Shown here piece by piece: positions 10,097 through 18,093 of a stretch of 64,000 nt of DNA (position 1 is its first letter; each line of letters begins with the position of its first letter). The notes beneath the pieces were generated by a model. That model saw only the letters and a program-made list of their open reading frames with translations. It had not been told where the DNA came from and did no database searches. This DNA comes from AP-15 sp963701815 (GTDB lineage: Bacteria; Pseudomonadota; Alphaproteobacteria; ATCC43930; CGMCC-115725), in the NCBI GenBank assembly GCA_963701815.1, contig CAVPBN010000031.1, positions 139,835 to 203,834 on the forward strand, given 5' to 3'. Both the position numbers and the translations under genes were made by a program.

Positions 10097-11288
10097 CTTC
10101 ACCGATGAGGACGACGCGCTTCTCGACGGAACTTGGCGTCGAGGTCGAGACCGGAGAAGAAGTCGAGCCGGACGCCGCGCGAGGAGCGGATCATCGCCGG
10201 CTTCGAGGAGATTCAGCGTTTCGTCGAGCAGCACGGCCGCGCTCCGCAGCATGGAGAAGGCCGCGACATCTTCGAGCGGCTTTACGCGGTGCGCCTCGAT
10301 CGCCTGCGCGAGCTGGCCGACTGCCGCGCCCTGCTCGAACCCCTCGATCATCAAGGGCTTCTGGCCGGGGCAGAGGCCGGCCGCGGCCAGCGTCGCCGAC
10401 GAGATCGACGATGACGAGCTTCTGGCCCAACTCGGGGTGGAGGCCGCCGAGCCGGCCGACATCACGGAACTCCGTCACGTCCGCTCGGCGGCGGAGAAGC
10501 GTGCCGCCGAGGAGATCGCCAATCGCCAAAAATGCGAGGATTTCGATAGCTTCAAGCCGCTGTTCGAGCAGGTGCAGAAGGAACTCGGCGCGGGCTTGCG
10601 GCAGACCAGGCGGTTCGAGCGCAAGTCCGAGATCGCGGCGGGACGGTTCTACATTCTGGGCGGTCAGAAAGCCTATGTCGCGGCGACGGAGGAGCCGTTC
10701 ACCAACGAACACGGCAACATAGACGCCCGCCTTCGCGTGATCTTCGACAATGGGACCGAGAGCAACCTGCTGATGCGGTCCCTCCAAAAGGCGCTGCAAC
10801 AGGACCCCGCCGGCCGGCGGATCATCGAACCGTCCGCAGGCCCTCTCTTCACCGACCGGAACGAGGAGGGGGATGAACCAAGCGGCATCGTTTATGTGCT
10901 GCGGAGCAAATCCGATCATCCGGCGGTCGCGGCCAACCGCGATGTTCTGCACAAGATCGGCGTGACCGGCGGCGATGTAATGCGGCGGATCGCCGACGCC
11001 CGCCTCGACCCGACGTTCCTGATGGCGGATGTCGAGATCGTCGCGACTTACGAGCTGTACAACATCAACCGGACCCGGCTCGAAAACCTGATCCACCGCG
11101 TTTTTGGTGCGGCACGCCTCGATATCGAAATAAAAGACAGGTTCGGGCAGCCGGTCGTCCCGCGCGAGTGGTTTCTGGTGCCGCTTTTCGTCGTCGACGA
11201 GGCCGTCGAGCGGATCAGGGACGGCACGATCACCGGCTACACCTACGACCGGAAAACCGCCTCGCTCGTGCGGGCCGCCAGCTCATAG
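10089..11288 (+). pseudogene. GIY-YIG nuclease (T5orf172-like) partner of the helicase, three +1 shifts in the N-terminus
   Basis: The C-terminal part carries a GIY-YIG domain of the T5orf172 type: G-I-V-Y-V-L-R-S, then H-K-I-G-V-T-G-G-D-V-M-R-R-I (YIG strand and catalytic Arg), and L-E-N-L-I-H-R-V-F with the metal-binding Glu. The N-terminal 150 codons need one base removed at about 10128, 10150-10154 and 10374-10380. They then read M-P-S-F-T-D-E-D-D-A-L-L-D-E-L-G-V-E-V-E, S-S-R-T-P-R-E-E-R-I-I-A-G-F-E-E-I and E-A-A-A-A-S-V-A-D-E-I. The start overlaps the helicase stop. A helicase coupled to a nuclease suggests a DNA-processing or defence role, but no function is proven. Confidence 0.75.
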
Positions 11289-11307
11289 CAGTGGGCGCTG
11301 GTCAGCC

Positions 11308-11393
11308 GCGGCCCCACAATTCCTTGGTCGATGCGGGCGCCGTCGGCGAGGGCCGCGAGCTTGGCCCAGACCACGCTCGCGCAGGAGATCGAG
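11308..11393 (-). pseudogene. fragment of metE-like gene 3' end (duplicate of 18099-18190)
   Basis: About 85 bases match the 3' end of the metE-like gene at 18094-19269 in the same orientation with few differences and small gaps: GCGGCCCCACAA, GATGCGGGCGCCGTCGGCGA and GCGAGCTTGGCCCAGAC are shared. This is the coding sequence for the C-terminal V-W-A-K-L-A-A-L-A-D-G-A-R-I, with no gene body beside it. It is a partial duplication on the other side of the FecR/CHASE2 cassette. Confidence 0.75.
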
Positions 11394-11466
11394 ACAGCGG
11401 TCGCGGGGCCGAAGCACGGTCGGTCCGACCGGTCGGCGGATCAGCCGACCGGAAAATTTCGCGTTG

Positions 11467-11482
11467 TGTGCGGGACCTCACA
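11467..11482. promoter_or_regulatory. CRP-like binding site upstream of FecR-barrel gene
   Basis: TGTGC-GGGACC-TCACA differs from the CRP consensus TGTGA-N6-TCACA at one position. The flanks (GAAAATTTCGCGTTG before, T after) match those of the perfect site at 24945-24960, so the two form one family. It lies about 200 bases before the gene start in the same orientation. Confidence 0.55.
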
Positions 11483-11559
11483 TTTCCGCTGCGTCGATCT
11501 CTGGTAGGTAGGCCTCGGCTGGCGGGGCTGGGCTACTGGTTGGTTCCCGCTGCGCTTGT

Positions 11560-11575
11560 TTGGAAAAATCAGCCG
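11560..11575. repeat. 16-mer TTGGAAAAATC(A/G)GCCG, left copy
   Basis: TTGGAAAAATCAGCCG here and TTGGAAAAATCGGCCG at 18052-18067 are direct copies with one difference. They bracket the three-gene FecR/lipoprotein/CHASE2 cassette, which makes them candidates for duplication or insertion boundaries. Confidence 0.4.
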
Positions 11576-11678
11576 AAATAGCATGGTAAGATCGTCGTAA
11601 GAAAAGCAGGGCCGAGGTCGCGGCCTCGGACCGCCGCGGCGCTCGGCCTCTGCCTGGCGCGAAACTGGAGGGCGCAGA

Positions 11679-14600
11679 ATGGTTCTCTGGTGCCCAGCAC
11701 AGCATTGCGAGCGGAGGCGCTTGGAGTTGGCCGCATTGTCGGTGCTGCTCTTGGTTGTCGTCGATTTTCTGCCGCTCCGCGCTGCGGGACAGACCCGGTG
11801 CGAGATCGCGGTCGCCAGGATCGTCTCGGCGGAGGGCGAGGTTTCGGTCAGCGGGACAGCGGCGGGCTCGATCCGTCCTGTCGCGGCCGAGGCAGAGGCG
11901 CGCCTGTGTCCCGGAGATACGGTTCTCGTGGGCCCGCGGAGCAGAGCCGCCGTCCGCCTCGAAGACACCGGTCAGGTGGTTCGGCTCGATCAGGGCACGA
12001 TATTGCGGGTCCTGCCGCCGCGGCGGGCCGGGCGACCGCTGCTCGACCTTACCCGCGGCATGATCGAGCTGTTCAGCCCCGGCGGACGACCGCTCGATGT
12101 CCAAACCCCCTACGTCACCGCCGGTGTCGAGGGGACCGAATTTTTTGTTGTCGTCGACCTTGCGCGCAAGCTGGCCCAAGTAGGCGTCATCGATGGCCGG
12201 GTCGGCGTCGAAAACGCCCAGGGGCGGCTCTCGCTCGCTTCGGGCGAGACGGCCGTCGCCCAACCGGGCGCGGCGCCGCGCCGGATCGATCTCCGGCCGC
12301 GCGATCAGGTGCGATGGTCGATCTACTATCCACCGGCAATGTGGGACCTGCCGGCCGGCGGGCCGCCCGTCGACCCGGGCGTTCGCCGAGCCTGGCAGGC
12401 GTGGCAGGCCGGGAATCTCGCGGCGGCCGTGCGGTACATCGGCGCCATTTCTTCGACTGCGCCGCTCGACGCCGTATCCCTCGACTTTCTCGCCGCCATT
12501 CTGATTTCGTTGGGCAGGATCGACGAGGCGGGCCCCTTGCTCGAGCGCAGCGCGCGGCTCGATCCGAGATCGCCGCGCGCGCCGGCGCTGCGCGCCATCG
12601 TCGAGGTGGCGAGAAACCAACCGCAACGGGCTGTCGAGGCGGCGGATGCCGCGGTTGCGCTCGACCCGGCGAGCCCGGCGGCGCGCATCGCTCAATCCTA
12701 CGCGCTGCAAGCGGGGCTCCGGCTCGAGCAAGCCCGGGCCGCGCTGCGCGCCGCGACTCCCCCAAATGATCCGTTGGTGCTGGCGCGGCTTGCCGAAGTC
12801 GAATTTTACCTCGGCAATATCGGAGAGGCGCGGCGCACCGCGGAGCGCGCGATCGCGGCGGCGCCGACGCTGAGCCGCCCACGCTCGATCCTTGGTTTCG
12901 CCGATCTCGCCCAATTCCGCTTCGCCGCGGCCGAGGAGGCATTTCACGCCGCGGCAAAGCTCGATCCGGCGGACCCGCTGCCGCGCCTCGGGCTGGGGCT
13001 GACCGCCATTCGGCGCGGCGAATTGGCCGGAGGGACCAAGGAACTCGAGCTTGCGGTCGCTCTCGATCCCGCGAGTTCGGTGCTCCGCAGTTATCTGGGC
13101 AAGGCCTATGCGGCCGATTTGCGTTATCCCTCCGCTCAGCGCGAATGGGGGCTGGCTAAGCAGAACGACCCGAACGACCCCACTCCCTGGCTGTATCAGG
13201 CGCTCGCCGAGCGCTCGCTGAACCGGCCGGGCGATGCGCTGGCGGATCTGCAGCAATCGATCGCGAGAAACGACAATCGCGCGGTTTACCGATCGAGCCT
13301 TCTGCTCGATCAGGATCTGGCGACGCGCAGCGCCGATCTCGCCGGCATCTACCGCGATCTGGGGTTCGACCAGGCCGCTGTGGTTCAGGGATACAAGTCG
13401 GTAAACACCGATCCTTCCGACCCTTCGGCGCACCGGTTTCTGTCGGGGAGTTTTCTCGGGCTGCCGCGTTACGAGACGGCCAGCGACAGCGAATTGTTGC
13501 AATCGCTGTTGCTGCAGCCGCTCAACGTCAATCCGCCGCCGCCGCGCCTCTCGCGCCAGGTGCTGGGCCTTCTCCCGCTCTTCGAACCGACCCGGACCAC
13601 GTACAACGAATTTTCGCCGCTCTTTGCCAGCGACGGTCTCGGCCTGCTGACGGACGGATTTGCCGGCAATTACGGCGCTGTCGGGGGGACCCTTCTGGCC
13701 AATGGCCTGTACCGCAACATCTCTCTGAGCCTTGGCCAGTTTTATTCGCGCACCGACGGCATTCATCCGAACGGCGATCTTCGCCAACGCGTCACCGATC
13801 TCATTTTTCAACCGGCGCTGTCCGATCAGGCGAGCCTGCTCGCCGAGTTCCGTTATTCGGATTTCGATGCCGGCGATTTTCAGAACCGGTTCAACCTCGC
13901 AAATTTTGACCCAACCGAACGCCAGACCGACAATGATCGGGAGTATCGGCTCGGCGGACATTACGATGTGGCTCCGGGTGTGACCCTGGTCGGCGTCTGG
14001 ACGCATGGCAATACCAATGCATTGACGACCACCGATCTGCCTTCTGCCCTGCAGCAGAGCATCAATGCAGACACCGGCGAAGCCGCGGTATACCTGACGG
14101 GGCATCGCTTCAATATCGTCGCCGGCGGGAGCGCTTTTTCCGGACTTGTTCAGCCGCAGGCAACCGTTTTCGGCGCTCCCGTATCAGTCCCGACTATTCA
14201 GGATACCAACCAAAGCCTTTGGCTTTACAATAATCTTCTGCCAATTCCGGAGTTACAGCTCACCATCGGCGGCAGCTTCGACCAGTTCCGCGGGATCGTC
14301 GATCGGACGGAGTTCGACCCGAAACTGGGGGCGAGCTGGAATCTTCTGCCGAATACCACTCTGCGTGCCGCGTGGTTCACCACTTTGAGACGGCCGCTGA
14401 TCGGCGATCTGGAATTTCGCAGCGGCCAAACGATCGAACCCACTCAAATCGCCGGTTTCAACCAGTTGTTTGACGACGATGCCGGCACCAAGGCCCAGCG
14501 CTGGGGTATCGGCATCGATCAGAAGGTTTCGCACCCGTTCTTTGAGGCCGACACGCTGCTGCTCGGCGCAGAATGGTCGCAACGCCGGCTCAGCGTGCCT

Positions 14601-15080
14601 CTCCTGCCAAAAATCGACGAAGTCGTCGAGCAGACTTGGAAAGAACAACTCGGCCTGGCGTATTTGAGCTGGTTGCCGAGCGACCGGCTCGCCTTAAATG
14701 CAGAGCTCGATTACGAGACGTCGCTCCGGCCCCCTTTGGCGGCGAGCCTCGACGGCTTCTCTAGGATTCGGTTGCTGCAAGTCCCGATCGAGGCGCGATA
14801 TTTCGATCCGAACGGCTTGATAGGCCTGGTGAGGACGACAGTCGTGCGGGAGCAAGGACGATTTTTCGATTTCGCCACCAACCACTTGATCCCTGGTGAA
14901 GGGACTTTTGCAACGTTGGATATGGGTATCGGCTGGAGATATCCCGGCCGGCCGTTTATTGTAACATTCGAGGTCGAGAATTTGCTGGATTCGCATTTCC
15001 AATATCAGGACATCGACCCGCTCAACCAGCGCATATTTCCGCGCCGTACCTTTCTTGCCCGTCTCACCTGCCGTCTATGA
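11679..15080 (+). CDS. FecR-domain/TPR/outer-membrane beta-barrel fusion protein
   Basis: Predicted 1133-aa envelope protein. Residues 15-42 form a signal peptide (hydrophobic L-A-A-L-S-V-L-L-L-V-V-V). About 46-200 is a FecR domain: V-A-R-I-V-S-A-E-G-E-V, L-C-P-G-D-T-V-L-V-G, R-A-A-V-R-L, G-M-I-E-L-F, V-T-A-G-V-E-G-T-E-F. About 240-560 is a run of TPR-like helices (A-A-V-A-L-D-P-A-S-P-A-A, A-A-K-L-D-P-A-D-P-L-P-R). About 600-1133 is rich in alternating strands like a TonB-dependent-receptor barrel, with E-V-E-N-L-L-D near the end and the final strand F-L-A-R-L-T-C-R-L. No TonB box or plug domain is obvious. Start ATG has GGAGG seven bases upstream. Likely co-transcribed with the lipoprotein and CHASE2 cyclase, implying an envelope sensor or transport role (inference). 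Confidence 0.8.
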   Translation: MVLWCPAQHCERRRLELAALSVLLLVVVDFLPLRAAGQTRCEIAVARIVSAEGEVSVSGTAAGSIRPVAAEAEARLCPGDTVLVGPRSRAAVRLEDTGQVVRLDQGTILRVLPPRRAGRPLLDLTRGMIELFSPGGRPLDVQTPYVTAGVEGTEFFVVVDLARKLAQVGVIDGRVGVENAQGRLSLASGETAVAQPGAAPRRIDLRPRDQVRWSIYYPPAMWDLPAGGPPVDPGVRRAWQAWQAGNLAAAVRYIGAISSTAPLDAVSLDFLAAILISLGRIDEAGPLLERSARLDPRSPRAPALRAIVEVARNQPQRAVEAADAAVALDPASPAARIAQSYALQAGLRLEQARAALRAATPPNDPLVLARLAEVEFYLGNIGEARRTAERAIAAAPTLSRPRSILGFADLAQFRFAAAEEAFHAAAKLDPADPLPRLGLGLTAIRRGELAGGTKELELAVALDPASSVLRSYLGKAYAADLRYPSAQREWGLAKQNDPNDPTPWLYQALAERSLNRPGDALADLQQSIARNDNRAVYRSSLLLDQDLATRSADLAGIYRDLGFDQAAVVQGYKSVNTDPSDPSAHRFLSGSFLGLPRYETASDSELLQSLLLQPLNVNPPPPRLSRQVLGLLPLFEPTRTTYNEFSPLFASDGLGLLTDGFAGNYGAVGGTLLANGLYRNISLSLGQFYSRTDGIHPNGDLRQRVTDLIFQPALSDQASLLAEFRYSDFDAGDFQNRFNLANFDPTERQTDNDREYRLGGHYDVAPGVTLVGVWTHGNTNALTTTDLPSALQQSINADTGEAAVYLTGHRFNIVAGGSAFSGLVQPQATVFGAPVSVPTIQDTNQSLWLYNNLLPIPELQLTIGGSFDQFRGIVDRTEFDPKLGASWNLLPNTTLRAAWFTTLRRPLIGDLEFRSGQTIEPTQIAGFNQLFDDDAGTKAQRWGIGIDQKVSHPFFEADTLLLGAEWSQRRLSVPLLPKIDEVVEQTWKEQLGLAYLSWLPSDRLALNAELDYETSLRPPLAASLDGFSRIRLLQVPIEARYFDPNGLIGLVRTTVVREQGRFFDFATNHLIPGEGTFATLDMGIGWRYPGRPFIVTFEVENLLDSHFQYQDIDPLNQRIFPRRTFLARLTCRL

Positions 15081-15181
15081 AGCACATTGCATCGGACCCT
15101 TGGGATGGCGCCGAAGCCGCCGCAGCAATTCGGGGAGCATCGGTGGTCTTGCGTCACTCAAATATCGAGGAGCTCACGAAC

Positions 15182-15730
15182 ATGGAGAAATGCCCGGAGT
15201 ACACGATATGCGCAAAGGGTATTGCTGTTTTGACCGCGGCGTTCATCGCCGTTCTGCTTGCGGGATGTGCTCCGCAAGGCGGTGCCTCGTCGTCGGAACC
15301 CGTATCCCTCGAGATAACTCAGAGTGGCGACATCGCCGGGGGGCTCGGGACGCCCGGGGTCCTGCCTACGACACCTGATTATCCAGGTGTGAGAACCGGT
15401 TCTCCTCCCGGCAGAGTAAGGAATTACACGATCGGCAGGGGCATGGCGTCGAGCTCGACCAATCTGTCGGCCGCGGTCCAGTCTGTCTGCCTGTGGGATA
15501 CCGACCCGAAACAGGCGGAATGCTGGCCCGCCGATCGTCCGGCCCAGGTTGAGCTGGACAGCACCGGTATCCGAAGCGTTTCATACCAATCACCCGACGG
15601 CAAGCCGATCAAGGGGGGAGCGCCGATAGGAGCGGCGCCAACTCCGATTCCAGGCAAGGGGTTCAGCATCTTCCTGTGCAAGCACGGGTGTGCATTTAAA
15701 GTAGACGGCACGACCATGTGTATCTGCTGA
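15182..15730 (+). CDS. predicted lipoprotein of the FecR/CHASE2 cassette
   Basis: 182-aa protein with a classic lipobox (A-V-L-L-A-G-C, lipidated Cys near residue 28) after a hydrophobic signal segment, so it should be anchored in the inner or outer membrane. The mature part is Gly/Ser/Pro-rich with four further Cys in the second half, including a C-terminal C-I-C, which suggests disulfides. ATG 15182 follows GAGGAG by eleven bases and begins the signal. An upstream in-frame ATG at 15077 overlaps the FecR gene and would put the signal too deep. No family recognised. Its function is unknown, but its place between a FecR-barrel protein and a CHASE2 cyclase suggests a shared signalling role. Confidence 0.75.
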   Translation: MEKCPEYTICAKGIAVLTAAFIAVLLAGCAPQGGASSSEPVSLEITQSGDIAGGLGTPGVLPTTPDYPGVRTGSPPGRVRNYTIGRGMASSSTNLSAAVQSVCLWDTDPKQAECWPADRPAQVELDSTGIRSVSYQSPDGKPIKGGAPIGAAPTPIPGKGFSIFLCKHGCAFKVDGTTMCIC

Positions 15731-15752
15731 CGGTTTCTCGCCGGCAGGGGCC

Positions 15753-18026
15753 GTGGAACGGTATAGACACATGCCGGAAACGGTCGGCGCTGCGCTCAGA
15801 TCGATACCGTGGCCGCGCCGGGCCAGGCTGGGGGTTGCGGCCTGGGTCACCCTCGCGGCCGGGCTCGCGGGGCTGTTGCTGAGCGCCGATCTGCTCGGCG
15901 GCGGCATCGAGGATCGGCTCGGACATTTCGTCCTGTTCCGCATGCGCGGCGCCCTACCGCCTCCACCGGAGGTGGTGGTCGTGGCCGAGGACCGCGCCTC
16001 CGCCGAGGCGCTGGGGTTGCCTCACGGCACCGGACGTTGGCCGCGCGCTTTGCACGCCCGGGCCATCGAAAGACTGATGGCGCGTCATGCCGCCGTCATC
16101 GCCTTCGACCTGATATTCGACACGCCCGACCCCGGCGACGACGAGGTGCTCGCCCGTGCACTCCGTCGAGCCGGCTGCGTCGTCCTGTTGCGAGGCCTCG
16201 AACGCCGCATCATGGCCGGACAAGCCGGTTCTTCGATCGAGATCGACCAGCCGATCGATCCGATCCCGAAGCTCGCCGAAGCGGCCGCCGCCGTCACCCG
16301 CTTTCCGCTCCCCAAGGTCCCGGCTCGGATCGATCAGTTCTGGACCTTTCACGGCCTGACCGGAGTTCCGACGACGCCGAGCGCGGTGTTGCAATTGGCC
16401 GCGCGCGACATCGCCGGGCGCTGGACCGCGTTTCTGGCTTTGGAGGCCGATCTGCCGAAGTTCGATGCAAAGGATTGGCAGGGCGCCGGTGTCATCGCCG
16501 CGATGCAAAAGCTGCATGCGGCGCTTCGCGCCGATCCGGACGCAGCCGGCCGGCTGCGGGCCCGGCTGCAGGACGGCGGGTGGAATGAGGCCGATAGGCG
16601 CCGGATCTCTGCGCTCCTCGCCCTTTATGCGGGCGAGGACAGCCGATACCTCGACTTCCGCGGTCCGGCAGGGAGCGTCCGGACCATCAGCTATGCGGCG
16701 CTGTTCTCCGAATCCGACAAGCAGGCGGAAGCCGCAATTGGAGACCTTTCCGGCAAGGTCGTCTTCATCGGGGTTTCAGAACTCCACAGCACCACCCAGG
16801 CCGACGCTTACGACACCGTCTTTTCCGGGGAGACCGGGGTCAATATCACCGGCGCCGAGATCGGCGCGACGGCGTTCGCCGATCTCGCCGAGGAGGCGTC
16901 GCCGCGTCGCCCGGTTGCCGCCGCCACGATCGAGATGATCCTGGTCGCACTGTCGCTCGGTGTCGCCGCCGGCTCGGGCCGCATGATCGCGGTCGCTGCC
17001 GTCGGGGCAGCGATCGCCACCGGCGTTCTCGTCGTGGGCTGGCACGCCTTTCTGACGCGGGGCTGGTTTCTGCCGGTCGCCGGTCCGATCCTGTTTCAGA
17101 TCCCCGCCGGCTTGCTGACCGCCGCTGCGTGCCTGCGCCTGGAGGAAAGACGCCGGCGGGAGCGCATGGCCGGCGCCGCCCGGCAATATCTGCCGGAGGA
17201 AGTAGTGCGCAGCCTGGCCTCCGGGCCGCTGCACAGTTCCGCTCGCCTGACCGGCGAAACCCGTTTCTCGGTGTGCCTGGCGTCGGACATCGAAGGTTTC
17301 ACTACCGTTTCGGAACGGCTTCCGCCGCACACGGTCCAGACCCTGCTCAATCAGTACTTCAACCTCATGTTCGGAGTCATCCAGCGGCATGGCGGAATTA
17401 TTTCCGACATAGCCGGCGACGGAGTCATGTCGGTGTGGAGCGCCCCAGCCTACTCCCTGGCGGCTTGCACCGGCGCGGTCGCCGCGGCGGTCGAGCTGTT
17501 GGAGGTCGTAGCGCGATTTAACCTCGCGCATCCAGATCAGCCGCTGCCGACCAGGATCGGCATCCATGCGGGTTCGGCGCTCGTCGGGATCGTTGGCGGG
17601 GCCGGCCATTATGCCTCTACGGTGGTCGGAGATGTAGCCAATACCGCGTCGCGGATCGAAAGCTTGAACAAGCAGCTCGGGACCCGCCTATTGGCCTCGG
17701 AACAATCGTTGACGGAAGTGGCGGGCTTTACTCTGCGGCCCCTTGGAGCGTTCCTGCTCGCTGGGAAGTCCGAGCCCATCCGCGTCGCCGAGGTGCTCGG
17801 ACCAACCGGAGACCAACGTGCGGCGGCGCTGGCCGGCGACTTTGCAGCAGCGTTCGCATCGCTCCAATCCCAGCGCTGGGACGAAGCCGTGAAGCTGCTG
17901 GGGGCCCTATTGCGGGCCTATCCGGGCGATGGGCCATCTTCCTTTTTTCTTGCGCGGGCGCTGCGGTTGCGTGCGGCGCCCCGGCAAGCCTCGCTGGCGC
18001 TGGTCCCGCGCATCGACAAGAAATAG
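15753..18026 (+). CDS. CHASE2-domain class III adenylate/guanylate cyclase
   Basis: 757-aa membrane receptor cyclase. One N-terminal TM segment (about 25-47) is followed by an extracytoplasmic CHASE2 sensor (about 60-390; V-V-V-V-A-E-D, V-I-A-F-D-L-I-F-D, G-K-V-V-F-I-G-V-S). TM helices follow at about 390-460, then a catalytic domain. The catalytic motifs are intact: S-D-I-E-G-F-T (first metal Asp near 512), I-A-G-D-G-V-M (second Asp near 556), and V-V-G-D-V-A-N-T-A-S-R-I-E with transition-state Asn and Arg. A short TPR-like tail follows. It should make cAMP or cGMP in the cytoplasm in response to an envelope signal, plausibly from its FecR-barrel neighbour. GTG 15753 or ATG 15771 could start it. 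Confidence 0.92.
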   Translation: MERYRHMPETVGAALRSIPWPRRARLGVAAWVTLAAGLAGLLLSADLLGGGIEDRLGHFVLFRMRGALPPPPEVVVVAEDRASAEALGLPHGTGRWPRALHARAIERLMARHAAVIAFDLIFDTPDPGDDEVLARALRRAGCVVLLRGLERRIMAGQAGSSIEIDQPIDPIPKLAEAAAAVTRFPLPKVPARIDQFWTFHGLTGVPTTPSAVLQLAARDIAGRWTAFLALEADLPKFDAKDWQGAGVIAAMQKLHAALRADPDAAGRLRARLQDGGWNEADRRRISALLALYAGEDSRYLDFRGPAGSVRTISYAALFSESDKQAEAAIGDLSGKVVFIGVSELHSTTQADAYDTVFSGETGVNITGAEIGATAFADLAEEASPRRPVAAATIEMILVALSLGVAAGSGRMIAVAAVGAAIATGVLVVGWHAFLTRGWFLPVAGPILFQIPAGLLTAAACLRLEERRRRERMAGAARQYLPEEVVRSLASGPLHSSARLTGETRFSVCLASDIEGFTTVSERLPPHTVQTLLNQYFNLMFGVIQRHGGIISDIAGDGVMSVWSAPAYSLAACTGAVAAAVELLEVVARFNLAHPDQPLPTRIGIHAGSALVGIVGGAGHYASTVVGDVANTASRIESLNKQLGTRLLASEQSLTEVAGFTLRPLGAFLLAGKSEPIRVAEVLGPTGDQRAAALAGDFAAAFASLQSQRWDEAVKLLGALLRAYPGDGPSSFFLARALRLRAAPRQASLALVPRIDKK

Positions 18027-18051
18027 CCGAGCCGATCAGCCCGCCCGACAG

Positions 18052-18067
18052 TTGGAAAAATCGGCCG
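18052..18067. repeat. 16-mer TTGGAAAAATC(A/G)GCCG, right copy
   Basis: Direct copy of the 16-mer at 11560-11575, located 26 bases after the CHASE2 gene and just before the end of the metE-like gene. See the left copy for the interpretation. Confidence 0.4.
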
Positions 18068-18093
18068 GCTGGTCGCCAATCCGGGTCGAATGC

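Larger units (their letters stand above)
11289..11678. other. intergenic region upstream of the FecR-barrel gene
   Basis: It contains, in order, a degenerate copy of the 3' end of the metE-like gene (11308-11393), a CRP-like palindrome (11467-11482) and a 16-mer shared with the far side of the cassette (11560-11575). No credible gene was seen. Confidence 0.7.
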
